From positions 372,001-436,000 of the forward strand of contig NZ_BMED01000002.1 in NCBI RefSeq assembly GCF_014636315.1: a stretch of 64,000 nucleotides of DNA, in the 5' to 3' direction. The stretch comes from Parundibacterium terreum. Lineage in GTDB: Bacteria; Pseudomonadota; Gammaproteobacteria; Burkholderiales; Burkholderiaceae_D. The notes beneath the pieces were generated by a model. It saw only the letters and a program-made list of their open reading frames with translations, ran no database searches and was not told where the DNA came from. The position numbers and the translations under genes were made by a program. Shown here in pieces: positions 19,320 through 28,664 of this stretch. The stretch's first letter is position 1. Every line of letters begins with the position of its first letter.

Positions 19320-22100
19320 TTAGAATGTGTAACGAGCACCCACTGTGAAGTAACGGCCAACCGCGCCCGATTGATGCAGGGATGGGTTGTAGTTGATTTG
19401 GCCGTATGTTTGTACGTCCAAAGGAGCCATTCTGTCGAACAAGTTGTTGATCGAACCAGTAACTTCCCAGTTTTTGGATACTTTCCACTTGCCGTACAGA
19501 TCCAGCGTAGTGAAGGAAGCGATACGGCAACCGAGGTAGCCATTACCGTTTTCATCTGTATCCAGGCAATCACCGCCCAGTTGGTTGGTGTCGCTAATGC
19601 TGCTGACATAGTTCACTGTACCTGTCAGAGAGTAAGCACCACGTTCCCAGCCCAGTGTGAACGAAGCACGGGTACGTGGAGTACCGCCGTCACCGGACAA
19701 GTTTGTATCACCGTGAGTACCGGCGAATTCTTGTACGGAGCCGTCTGCGTTAGTACGCTGGAACTTGGACATGTAGCTGACAGTCAGACCTGCATTCAAC
19801 TTGCCATATGCTTCCAGGTCATACTTTGCGCGCAGATCAACGTCGATACCGCGAACTTCTGTTTGGCTGGCATTAACATACGGTGCCTTAACCAACAGGA
19901 TAGGACCAACCAGGCCTGGGAAGTCAGATGTTGGCTCGCCGCGTACGATCACAGCGTTAGGATTGCCGGCTGGGTTAGCGATTGCGCTAGCTGGGTCGGA
20001 ACCTGTGATTTCGTTCTTGCGAACGATACGCCATGCGTCCACTGCAACGCTGAAGTTCTTGATAGGCTCAACCACGAAACCGAGGCTGTAGCTCTTAGAT
20101 TCTTCAGGCTTCACAGAAGAGTTACCTACTGTAATCGCACCGATGGATTTGGTTGTGGAGCAATCCAATGCCAGGTGAGTCACAGGGCAGCGTACTGGAT
20201 CGACGTTATATTGTGTAAACGCGGAAACTGCACTATTGCCGTTTTCAGATGCGCTAGGAGCACGGAAGCCTTCAGCATAAGTACCGCGGAAAGCGATAGC
20301 CGATGTTGGAGTGAACTTGAAGCCAATCTTCGGTGTTGTGGAATTGCCGTAGTCGGAATAATGATCCGTACGAGCCGCCAATTGGAATTCCAGGGATTTG
20401 ATCACTGGCAGAGCCAACTCAGCGTACAGAGCGGATACATTACGTGTACCTTGAGCAGCAGCATAACCCAGGCCGGTGATATCGTTGATATCAGTGTATG
20501 GCGTGGCTTGGCTATCTACTTTTTCACGACGGTACTCAGCACCCACCGCGATACCGGCAGCGCCACCCGGCAAGTTGAACAATTCACGAGTCGCTTTGAA
20601 ATCGATAGAGTTCAATTCGGTTGTCGCAGTATTGTTCAAAGTCGGGAATACGGCAGCCAGAACTGCTGGTGTATTCAGGTTGAAGTTTTGACCGATACGG
20701 TAAGTTCCGTTTGCCAGAGCAGCTTTCAGGGCGCTAGTACGGTAGTAACCGTTCTGTGTCCTGTCTGTTTTGCTCTTTGCGTACATCACGCCAGTATCGT
20801 AATCCCAGTCAGCGAATGTACCTTTGATACCGGCAACAACGCGAGTAACGGTTGTTTCCAGATCAGAAGTACGTGGCTCAGACGCAGCGACGAAACGTGG
20901 GCGTGCTGCATTGTTCGGGAATGGATTGTCTGGGTGGCCGATAGGCAACAATACTTGATCCGGACCGGATGCAGTATTGTTAACGCGTTGGTGCACCAAG
21001 TCAAAACCTGTGCCGCTCATGCCGGAAGGTGTTGTGGATGTCCATGCCTTGTTGTTGAATACGCCAACCTCAGCATACGCCTGAGTATCAGCATTCAGCT
21101 GGAATACGCCACGTGTAAACAGGTTGATGGATTGTGTTTCAGGCTGGATCTGCGCGAATTTCACTGGATCCCACAAGCAACCGCCGCCGGCGTTGTCGCC
21201 AGCTACGCCTGCGCCCGGATCAACTGGCTGGCCGTTACAGCCTGGAGCCAAGTTCTGGATATTGCCGGCTGGAGCACCGCTTGCATCCACTGGACGCACT
21301 GTACCAACCTGGCTGCTGCCGCCTGCATTACCTGCAGTGGTGTAGCCGCCGCGCTGGTCACGACCGCCCCAAGGACGCGCATCCGCTGTACCCAGGTAGT
21401 CGCTACGATTACGCTGCCAGATGACTTCCTGCTTCTTCGCATCGATGTTCACGAAGAAGTTGTATTTGTCGGATTGCAGGTTACCGAAACCGAAAGTGCC
21501 GGATGCGCTGGAAGTTGTACCGTCACCGTGGCCGGATGTACCAACCGAAGCGGAGATCGTTTTGCCTTCATAGCTTTGACGCAAGATGATGTTGATAACA
21601 CCGGCAATCGCGTCGGAACCGTAAATCGCTGATGCGCCGTCTTTCAGCACTTCAATACGATCTACTGCTTCGAAAGGAATGGAGTTCAAGTCAACGAAGC
21701 TACGTTGGCCGTCATCACCGAAACCGTAGGACGCTGTACGGCGACCGTTGATCAGCACCAGAGTGGAATTAACTGTCAGGCCGCGCAGGGAAACACCGGA
21801 GGCGCTACCTGCAAAACCAGCGGAAAACGAGCTGCTGATACTACCGTTATTATCGGCGGACAGGCTACGAACCACGTCGGCGATAGAAGTCTTGCCAGAT
21901 TGCTCAATATCCTTGCGAGTCAGGACTTGAGTATTTGCAATGCCTTCAGACTCGGTTCTCTTGATGTTGGAACCAGTAATCTCAACCCTTTGCACAGTTT
22001 CCTGCGCCAGCACAGGCTGCGCCAGGAAACCGATACTTACAGCGATACTGCCAGAAAATATGGCTCTCACTGATCGGGACAATATTCTTTCTTTTAACAT
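19320..22100 (-). CDS. TonB-dependent outer-membrane receptor
   Basis: A 926-residue receptor. The signal peptide ends near VLAQE (about residue 32). A short TonB-box-like start (VQRVEITGSNIKR) leads to the plug domain (about 50-170; IEVLKDGASAIYGSDAIAGVINI). The 22-strand barrel ends with an aromatic residue (FTVGARYTF), as outer-membrane insertion requires. This receptor group carries varied ligands, peptides and carbohydrates among them, and sequence alone does not tell which. The gene sits next to a divergent YejABEF-like peptide transporter and downstream of a module shared with tonB, so a peptide ligand is a reasonable inference. Confidence 0.94.
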   Translation of the reverse strand: MLKERILSRSVRAIFSGSIAVSIGFLAQPVLAQETVQRVEITGSNIKRTESEGIANTQVLTRKDIEQSGKTSIADVVRSLSADNNGSISSSFSAGFAGSASGVSLRGLTVNSTLVLINGRRTASYGFGDDGQRSFVDLNSIPFEAVDRIEVLKDGASAIYGSDAIAGVINIILRQSYEGKTISASVGTSGHGDGTTSSASGTFGFGNLQSDKYNFFVNIDAKKQEVIWQRNRSDYLGTADARPWGGRDQRGGYTTAGNAGGSSQVGTVRPVDASGAPAGNIQNLAPGCNGQPVDPGAGVAGDNAGGGCLWDPVKFAQIQPETQSINLFTRGVFQLNADTQAYAEVGVFNNKAWTSTTPSGMSGTGFDLVHQRVNNTASGPDQVLLPIGHPDNPFPNNAARPRFVAASEPRTSDLETTVTRVVAGIKGTFADWDYDTGVMYAKSKTDRTQNGYYRTSALKAALANGTYRIGQNFNLNTPAVLAAVFPTLNNTATTELNSIDFKATRELFNLPGGAAGIAVGAEYRREKVDSQATPYTDINDITGLGYAAAQGTRNVSALYAELALPVIKSLEFQLAARTDHYSDYGNSTTPKIGFKFTPTSAIAFRGTYAEGFRAPSASENGNSAVSAFTQYNVDPVRCPVTHLALDCSTTKSIGAITVGNSSVKPEESKSYSLGFVVEPIKNFSVAVDAWRIVRKNEITGSDPASAIANPAGNPNAVIVRGEPTSDFPGLVGPILLVKAPYVNASQTEVRGIDVDLRAKYDLEAYGKLNAGLTVSYMSKFQRTNADGSVQEFAGTHGDTNLSGDGGTPRTRASFTLGWERGAYSLTGTVNYVSSISDTNQLGGDCLDTDENGNGYLGCRIASFTTLDLYGKWKVSKNWEVTGSINNLFDRMAPLDVQTYGQINYNPSLHQSGAVGRYFTVGARYTF

Positions 22101-22236
22101 TTTTTTTAAACTCCTAAGGAAAAGTTTAGAGAAGCTTCTCTAGACACTGAATATTTCTAGTGCACCCCGGTGTAAAAAAACCGGCGTTTTTTCCGCTTAC
22201 ACTTGTAAATGAACGTATCAAAAAATAATCTTGATG

Positions 22237-22369
22237 GCGCATGGAACCACTTCCGGCGTACCCCTGTCAACACTGGTAAATTGCAGTTTCCCCAAAAAAC
22301 AACAGCCCATTTTTCATAGCTAAATCACGGTTTTTTCGCTGCATCATTTTTGTGCTGCGCAATACAAAA
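22237..22369 (-). repeat. Upstream module, copy B (TonB-dependent receptor)
   Basis: The partner of 18442-18574, with the same conserved blocks at the same or near-same offsets, 137 bases before the receptor ATG. Read on the minus strand, the distal end (22372-22359) shows GG-N10-GC with a TTGC box, the spacing of a sigma-54 promoter. Copy A has two extra bases there, so this promoter reading is uncertain. Confidence 0.75.
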
Positions 22370-22582
22370 ACCGCATGTGTTTATGTTCGTTACATTGGGT
22401 CCGACTTTTAGTTTGCATCATTCCGCCAATACCAAAATAAAGTGCCCGCCAAAAGCCGATATATCTACTGAATATCTGAATTTTGTGTCCTTTTGTTTCA
22501 GTCATGTATCGCTAGATTACAATTACCAAAAGACAATTTTTTGTAAAACCCCATTAATTTCTCCTATGGGAAGTCAAAAAAC

Positions 22583-22597
22583 GCACAATTTCGGTGC
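22583..22597. promoter_or_regulatory. NtrC-like dyad between receptor and transporter genes
   Basis: GCACA-ATTTC-GGTGC has one mismatch to GCACC-N5-GGTGC. It lies 127 bases before the transporter gene and about 210 bases upstream of the module end on the receptor side, so it could serve either direction. Confidence 0.4.
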
Positions 22598-22723
22598 AAT
22601 ATTTGACGGAAATTTTTTCTTAAAATATTCCGTCTTGCATTGACTTGCGTTATGGTTACGGCTTTTTTGGGTTCTTCGGCGTCCCAGAAAATGCTCATTT
22701 AAAAAAGTGTGAGGTGACGCAAG

Positions 22724-24526
22724 ATGTTGGAACGACAATTACAACAATTCAAAACGCGGCTGGGCACGTATGCGCTGCTGTTGCTTGCCTGCACGAGCGC
22801 TCCCCACCTTGCCCAGGCGGCCAATCCAGCCGATCCCAATAAAGTCATCAGGCAAGCTTTTGAGGCAGCGGATGATGGTTTTGACATGGTAAAAACGCAA
22901 AACCATTACTCAGGCTGGGTCAGCGAGGCAATCTTTGAACCCTTGTTGTCGTATGACTATCTGGCCAGCCCGGCAAAACTGATTCCCAAAACCGCAGAAG
23001 CCATGCCCGAGGTCACTGAAAACGGCAGGGTATTCACCTTCAAGATCAAACCAGGCATCTACTTTGCCGCGGACGAGGCGTTCAAGGGCAAGAAACACGA
23101 GCTGACTGCGGAGGATTACATCTATACCTTCAAGCGGGTGATGGATCCTGTCAATCGCTCTCCGCATACCAGTTTCATTGACGGCAAGATACTCGGCATG
23201 GCCGATGCAATTGCAAAGGCAAAGAAAACCGGCAAGTTCGACTATGACGCCCCTATCCCTGGCCTGAGGGCTGTGGACCGCTACACGCTGCGCATAGAAC
23301 TGAACGCAACTGACTACAACTTCCTTTATATCGTGGCCTATGGCGCATTCGGCGCCGTGTCGCGCGAGGTCATTGATGCGTACGGCCAGCAAACCGGCCT
23401 GCACCCGGTAGGCACCGGGCCTTACATGATAGAAAAGTACGTACCGCGCAGCAAAATCATCCTGGTGGCAAATCCGGAATACCGCGGCACCACCTGGGAT
23501 TTCCAATCAACCGGCAGCGCCTGGGATGAGCAAATCGTCAAGGATATGAAGGGCAAGAAACTGCCACAGGTCGGCCGTGTAGAAATCAGCATCATAGAAG
23601 AAGAGCAATCCCGCTGGCTGGCCTTCCAGGATGGGCAGATCGACGTCGACAAGATGCCGCAAATCGCCGCTCCCACCGTGCTGGACGGCGACAAGCTGAA
23701 GCCGAGCTTTGTCAGCCAGAATATCCGCATGAACCGCGTGCCCGATGCTGGAACGACATTCACGGTTTTCAATATGCGCGACCCTGTAGTCGGCGGATAT
23801 ACGAACGACAAAATAGCCCTGCGCAGGGCGATTGCCATGTCTTACAGCCATGCTGATGAAATCACTCAGATGCGGCTGGGACAGGCCATCAAGGATGAAA
23901 TGATGATTCCTGTCGGCGTGGTCGGCTATGACCCCAAATACCGTAGCAGCATTCCACACGATATCAATCTTGCCAATAAACTGCTGGACCACTTCGGCTA
24001 CAAGCGTGGCGCCGATGGATATCGGACCATGCCGGACGGCAGTCCGCTCGTCATCAAGAAAACCACCGAGGCAAAAGCGGAATTCAAGGTGCAGTCGGAG
24101 ATATGGAAAAAAGGGCTGGACCAACTGGGGATAAGAGTAGAGTTCGTCGTCGGCAATTTTGCCGACAACATGAAGGCGGCAACCCTGTGCAAGATAGGAA
24201 TGTGGAACACAGCCTGGAACGCCGATTTTCCTGACGGCGAAAATTTCATGCAACTGCTGTATGGCCCCAAGGCAGAACAGGGCAATCTGGCCTGCTACCA
24301 GTCTGCCGCCTACGATGCATTGTACAAAAAAGCCGTTTCGCTGCCACTAGGCGAGGAACGCAATAAGCTCTATGCGCAAATGAACCGCCAGATGGAAGCC
24401 GACACGCCGTGGCTGATGAACTCTACCCGCATCCGCAGCTGGCTGGTGCGTCCTTGGGTGAAAGGCTTCAAAAAACACCCTATCCTGCATGCCGACTGGG
24501 AATACATAGACGTCGACAAGCATTAA
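22724..24526 (+). CDS. Peptide ABC transporter substrate-binding protein (family 5), first of two
   Basis: A 600-residue periplasmic solute-binding protein of the SBP_bac_5 (OppA/YejA-like) family. The signal peptide (LGTYALLLLACTSAPHLAQA) is followed by the two-lobed domain. VGTGPYMIEKYVPRSKIILVANPEY is the family signature, shared in form with the next gene. It captures oligopeptides for the downstream YejB/E/F permease. A GAGG site precedes the ATG. It is the first gene of a plus-strand operon of five transporter genes. Confidence 0.9.
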   Translation: MLERQLQQFKTRLGTYALLLLACTSAPHLAQAANPADPNKVIRQAFEAADDGFDMVKTQNHYSGWVSEAIFEPLLSYDYLASPAKLIPKTAEAMPEVTENGRVFTFKIKPGIYFAADEAFKGKKHELTAEDYIYTFKRVMDPVNRSPHTSFIDGKILGMADAIAKAKKTGKFDYDAPIPGLRAVDRYTLRIELNATDYNFLYIVAYGAFGAVSREVIDAYGQQTGLHPVGTGPYMIEKYVPRSKIILVANPEYRGTTWDFQSTGSAWDEQIVKDMKGKKLPQVGRVEISIIEEEQSRWLAFQDGQIDVDKMPQIAAPTVLDGDKLKPSFVSQNIRMNRVPDAGTTFTVFNMRDPVVGGYTNDKIALRRAIAMSYSHADEITQMRLGQAIKDEMMIPVGVVGYDPKYRSSIPHDINLANKLLDHFGYKRGADGYRTMPDGSPLVIKKTTEAKAEFKVQSEIWKKGLDQLGIRVEFVVGNFADNMKAATLCKIGMWNTAWNADFPDGENFMQLLYGPKAEQGNLACYQSAAYDALYKKAVSLPLGEERNKLYAQMNRQMEADTPWLMNSTRIRSWLVRPWVKGFKKHPILHADWEYIDVDKH

Positions 24527-24643
24527 ATTGTCTTGCACCGGGAACTCGCCGCATCAAAACAATCAAATAGGGGCGCGTTCTTGGTGTAAATTTGCACACA
24601 CGCAGCCAGCACCCACACCATCCTGCACAGAGGATCATTAATA

Positions 24644-26512
24644 ATGAAGTCACGTCTTTTATCCATGCATTTTCCCCGCGCTACACGCTTTACGTGCCTT
24701 AAGCGCCTTGCCCGCTCGGCTTTTATCAGCGGCATGCTGGGCCTCGCTGCTTGCTCCGTCGCTGGAGCGACCTATGCCGCCCCAGCGGCGAATGGCGCCG
24801 ATCCGGACAAAGTGCTGAAATGGGTATTCAATGTGGCAGAAACCGGCTTCGATCCCGCCGTCACACGCGACTTATATACAAACGGCATCAATTACAATGT
24901 CTTTGAAACCCTGTATTCCTACGATTACCTGGCTTCGCCGGTGAAACTGATACCGAGGACAGCAGATGCACTGCCTGAAATCTCCGCCGATGCGAAGACC
25001 TATACGATCAGGCTGAAAAAGGGTATCTACTTTACCGACGACCCTGTGTTTGGCGGTAAAAAGCGCGAGCTGACGATGGCAGACTATATGTACACCATCA
25101 AGCGCCTGTTCGATCCCAAGCTGGCCTCGCCGCACGCATGGCTGTTTGAGGGAAAGATCGTCGGCCTTGATGACCTGGCAAAAGAAGCCAAGAAAACAGG
25201 CAAGTTCGATTATGACGCCAAGGTCGCCGGCCTGGAGCTGGTGGACAAGTACACGCTGCGCCTGCATCTGACCCGGCCCGACTTCAACATGGGGCTGATC
25301 CTGGCACACAACCCGACCGGTGCGGTGGCACGGGAAGTCATAGAAAAATACAGGAACGTGCAAGGTGCTGTACTGGACCGCCCGGTAGGTACCGGCCCTT
25401 ACATCGTCGCTCTGGACGAGTGGGTGCGTGGTGCAAAAATCGTCCTGCTCGCCAACCCGGGCTTCCGCGGCTATATATGGGATTTCCAGGGCGGATCCAA
25501 CCCTGAGGACCAGAAGATCATGGCAGCGATGAAAGGCAAGCGCATGCCGCAGATCGGCCGTATTGAAATCAGCGTCATGCTGGAAGACCAGTCGCGCTGG
25601 CTGGCATTCCAGAATGACGAAGTAGACCTGTTTGAACTGGAAGGCCCTCTGGCACCGCAGGCGCTGGACGATGGCAAGCTCAAACCGGCGCTGGCAAAAA
25701 AAGGCATACAGTTGTCTCGCATCCCGGATCCGGAACTGACCTACTACTACTGGAATATGCAGGACCCCGTGCTCGGTGGTTTCAGCAAGGAAAAAATTGC
25801 GCTACGCCGTGCCTTTGCAATGTCGCACAACGTCGACGAAGAGATTCGGATCGTCTATAACGGCAATGCGGTGGCACTGAACTTCCCGGTTCCACCCGGC
25901 GTCATCGGCCATGACCCTAACTACAAGAGCAGCGTGCAATACAACCCGGCAGCAGCCAATGCGCTGCTGGACAAATTCGGCTACAAAAAAGGCCCGGACG
26001 GTTATCGCACCCTGCCAGACGGCAAGCCGCTGGAAATACGCTACAGCGCCCGTTCCGGCCCAGTAGGCAAGCTACAAACTGAAGTCTGGAAAAAATCCTA
26101 CGACTCTATCGGCGTGCGAATGAAGGAAGACTTGCTGCAGTTCAGCGAATTGCTGAAGGCAGAGCAGAATTGCAAGCTGCAGACGCGCAATGCGCCATGG
26201 CTGGCAGACTATCCAGACGGCGACAACTTCATGCAATTGTTCTATGGTCCAAATACCGGCCAGAACAACAACGGCTGCGTGAAGATACCCGAATACGACA
26301 AGCTGTACGTGGAATCGCAAAAATTGCCGCCAGGCCCTGAGCGTGATCTGCTGTACCACAAGATGGCACGCGTCATGGAAGTCAACGCTGCGCAATTGAT
26401 GGGCTTTGCCCGCTACCGCAGCATGCTGGCGCAACCCAGAGTCATAGGCTACAAAAAACACCCCATCATCTACGGTGAATGGATGTTCTTCGATATTGAA
26501 AAACATCAATGA
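24644..26512 (+). CDS. Peptide ABC transporter substrate-binding protein (family 5), second of two
   Basis: A 622-residue paralogue of the preceding protein. It shares the same blocks (SYDYLASPVKLIPRTADALPE, ADYMYTIKRLFDPK, VGTGPYIVALDEWVRGAKI, GYKKHPIIYGEWMFFDIEKH), but long stretches are diverged, so the duplication is old. It has a long signal region with a hydrophobic core (SGMLGLAACSVAGATYAA); the Cys could be read as a lipobox but the spacing is poor. GAGGA precedes the ATG. Two binding proteins for one permease suggest a widened peptide range. Confidence 0.9.
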   Translation: MKSRLLSMHFPRATRFTCLKRLARSAFISGMLGLAACSVAGATYAAPAANGADPDKVLKWVFNVAETGFDPAVTRDLYTNGINYNVFETLYSYDYLASPVKLIPRTADALPEISADAKTYTIRLKKGIYFTDDPVFGGKKRELTMADYMYTIKRLFDPKLASPHAWLFEGKIVGLDDLAKEAKKTGKFDYDAKVAGLELVDKYTLRLHLTRPDFNMGLILAHNPTGAVAREVIEKYRNVQGAVLDRPVGTGPYIVALDEWVRGAKIVLLANPGFRGYIWDFQGGSNPEDQKIMAAMKGKRMPQIGRIEISVMLEDQSRWLAFQNDEVDLFELEGPLAPQALDDGKLKPALAKKGIQLSRIPDPELTYYYWNMQDPVLGGFSKEKIALRRAFAMSHNVDEEIRIVYNGNAVALNFPVPPGVIGHDPNYKSSVQYNPAAANALLDKFGYKKGPDGYRTLPDGKPLEIRYSARSGPVGKLQTEVWKKSYDSIGVRMKEDLLQFSELLKAEQNCKLQTRNAPWLADYPDGDNFMQLFYGPNTGQNNNGCVKIPEYDKLYVESQKLPPGPERDLLYHKMARVMEVNAAQLMGFARYRSMLAQPRVIGYKKHPIIYGEWMFFDIEKHQ

Positions 26513-26600
26513 TACCGGCGCAAACAGAATTCCAGGCATCCGCAGAGATGCCCCTATCAAGTAACTATATAAGTATCTATAAAAACCACGAGAGTATCCA

Positions 26601-27539
26601 ATGACAGCCTATATACTGCGCCGCATCTGGCAAATGGCTCCCACCATGCTCGGCGTCATCCTGCTGGTGTTTGTCCTGTTCAACTGGGTAGGTGGAGACC
26701 CCGCCTATATCCTGGCCGGCAAGATGTCGAATCCCGAAATGATTGCGAACATCCGCAAACAATTGGGCATAGACCAGCCCTACTACGTGCAGTTATGGAT
26801 CTTTATCAAGCAGATCGTCACATTTGACTTTGGCGCGAGCTGGAGTACAGGCGAATCCGTATCGTCCATCCTTGCTACCCGCCTCGGACCATCGATGACG
26901 GTGCTGGTGCCGCTGACAATCATTGAGACCCTGGTAGCGATCCGCTTGGCGCTGGGTATCGCATTCAAGCGCGGCACCGTGACGGACCGTTCCGTCATGA
27001 TTGCCTGCACCATCGGCATGTCGGTCAGTATCCTGGTGTACATCATTGTCGGCCAGTACGTATTCGCCTATAAATTCGGCTGGTTCCCGGTGCAAGGCTG
27101 GGGCGACAGCTTCTTTGAAAACCTGTTCAAGTACTCTGCCCTCCCCATCCTGATTGCACTGGCTGTCGGTGTCGCTCCCAGTCTGCGCCTGTTCCGCACC
27201 TTTGCGCTGGATGAGGTGAACCAGGACTATGTCAGGACCGCCCGCGCCAAAGGCGTGTCCGAGAGAAGGATCAAATGGGTACACGTACTGCGCAATGCAT
27301 CCATCCCCATCATCACGCATGTGATGTCCAATTTGCCGGCACTGCTGATCGGTGCATTCCTGATTGAGCGCTTTTTCTCGATACCAGGCATAGGCCGTGA
27401 GGTGATACTCGCTGTGGAACGTAGTGACTTCCCTGTGATCAAGGCGATTACCGTCTATGTCGCGGCAGCCACCATGTTGTTTAATCTGTTGACCGATCTG
27501 TTGTACCAGGCGGTTGATCCACGCGTACAGTTGAAATAA
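26601..27539 (+). CDS. yejB: YejB-like peptide ABC transporter permease
   Basis: A 312-residue DppB/OppB-family permease with about six transmembrane helices, opening MTAYILRRIWQMAPTMLGVI. The cytoplasmic EAA loop reads RTARAKGVSERRIKWVHVLRNASIPI. It pairs with the YejE-like permease 12 bases downstream. Family members carry oligopeptides; in E. coli YejABEF also admits microcin C. Confidence 0.93.
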   Translation: MTAYILRRIWQMAPTMLGVILLVFVLFNWVGGDPAYILAGKMSNPEMIANIRKQLGIDQPYYVQLWIFIKQIVTFDFGASWSTGESVSSILATRLGPSMTVLVPLTIIETLVAIRLALGIAFKRGTVTDRSVMIACTIGMSVSILVYIIVGQYVFAYKFGWFPVQGWGDSFFENLFKYSALPILIALAVGVAPSLRLFRTFALDEVNQDYVRTARAKGVSERRIKWVHVLRNASIPIITHVMSNLPALLIGAFLIERFFSIPGIGREVILAVERSDFPVIKAITVYVAAATMLFNLLTDLLYQAVDPRVQLK

Positions 27540-27551
27540 TAGGGATCACGC

Positions 27552-28655
27552 ATGTCCACAACAATACAAACTCAAGTTTCCCCAGGACTCTGGGCATTGG
27601 CATGGCGCCGCCTGCGCGCCGACAAAGTAGCGATGACAGCGATGGGCATCGTTATCGCCTTCCTCATCATCTTGCTGCTGTCAGCCACCGGCGTCATCGC
27701 CAGCGACTGGGAACAGGAAGTCGCCGTCAGCTATGCGCCGCCGGGCTTCATCGGTGCAGATGCCGCTGCAACGGGCAAGGTGGCAGCGGAGGCGCCGCCG
27801 CCGGAAAATCCACTGGATCCGTTGAAAGACATTATCCGTGAGCTGCGCAAGGAGCCGAATCGCGTGCCTGACGTCATCGTCAACGATTACGGCATTCCAG
27901 ACCCATTGGCAAAGGAGATGGCCGAGATTCGCCAGGAACTGGCCAAGGTCGGTAAAGCCACTGTGCTGGAAAAGCAGACTACCCTGACCTTCGGCGCAGA
28001 CAAATGGGGCCATGACATCATCAAGAAAACCATCAAGGGTGCTGAAACTTCGATCGTGGTTGGCCTGGTCGCTGCTTTCCTGGCGACCCTGCTGGGCACC
28101 GTATTTGGCGCATCCGCCGGCTACTTCGGCGGCAAGGTCGATGATTTCTTCAACTGGTTCTATAGCATCTTCACATCCATTCCCTACCTGCTGCTGATCC
28201 TGGCAGTGGCGGCAGTCTTGCAGCAAAAAGGCATCACGACGATCATCCTGATCCTGGCCTTCACCGGCTGGACCGGCCCTTTCCGCCTGATACGCGCTGA
28301 ATACATGAAACACAAGGCGCGCGAATACGTGTGGGCGGCAGATGCGATAGGCGCGTCCAACTGGCGCAAGATGTTTGTACATATTTTCCCGAATGTCAGC
28401 CACGTGGCGCTGGTGCAGGTATCGATACTGGTGGTCGGATTCATCAAGTCCGAGGTGATCCTGAGTTTCCTCGGCTTTGGCGTGCCGGTCGGTGTGGTGT
28501 CCTGGGGCAGTATGCTGAATGAGGCACAGAACGAATTGATATTGGGCAAATGGTGGCAATTGACTGCAGCGACGGCAGGCATGGCGGTGCTGGTAACGGC
28601 ATTTTCCTTGTTCACGGATGCATTGCGTGACGCTCTCGACCCCAAGCTGAAATAA
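27552..28655 (+). CDS. yejE: YejE-like peptide ABC transporter permease
   Basis: A 367-residue OppC-type permease. After transmembrane helix 1 (about 27-50) there is a hydrophilic insertion of roughly 100 residues (to about 155), as in YejE proteins. Five more helices follow, with the EAA loop AADAIGASNWRKMFVHIFPNV. The insertion distinguishes it from ordinary DppC. It sits directly between yejB-like and yejF-like genes. Confidence 0.93.
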   Translation: MSTTIQTQVSPGLWALAWRRLRADKVAMTAMGIVIAFLIILLLSATGVIASDWEQEVAVSYAPPGFIGADAAATGKVAAEAPPPENPLDPLKDIIRELRKEPNRVPDVIVNDYGIPDPLAKEMAEIRQELAKVGKATVLEKQTTLTFGADKWGHDIIKKTIKGAETSIVVGLVAAFLATLLGTVFGASAGYFGGKVDDFFNWFYSIFTSIPYLLLILAVAAVLQQKGITTIILILAFTGWTGPFRLIRAEYMKHKAREYVWAADAIGASNWRKMFVHIFPNVSHVALVQVSILVVGFIKSEVILSFLGFGVPVGVVSWGSMLNEAQNELILGKWWQLTAATAGMAVLVTAFSLFTDALRDALDPKLK

Positions 28656-28664
28656 GGACCTGCC

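Larger units (their letters stand above)
22101..22723. other. Divergent regulatory region between receptor and peptide-transporter operons
   Basis: A 623-base AT-rich region with no convincing gene. It holds the receptor leader (T-rich, with a small hairpin near 22120-22145), copy B of the shared module and an NtrC-like dyad. The transporter ribosome site is GAGG about 9 bases before 22724. Confidence 0.5.

Noticed and set aside
19371..21632. 753-codon open frame antisense to the TonB-dependent receptor
   Set aside because: It has no ribosome site, the protein is low-quality (Cys/Val-rich, no family), and it is fully explained as the shadow of the receptor gene on the other strand.
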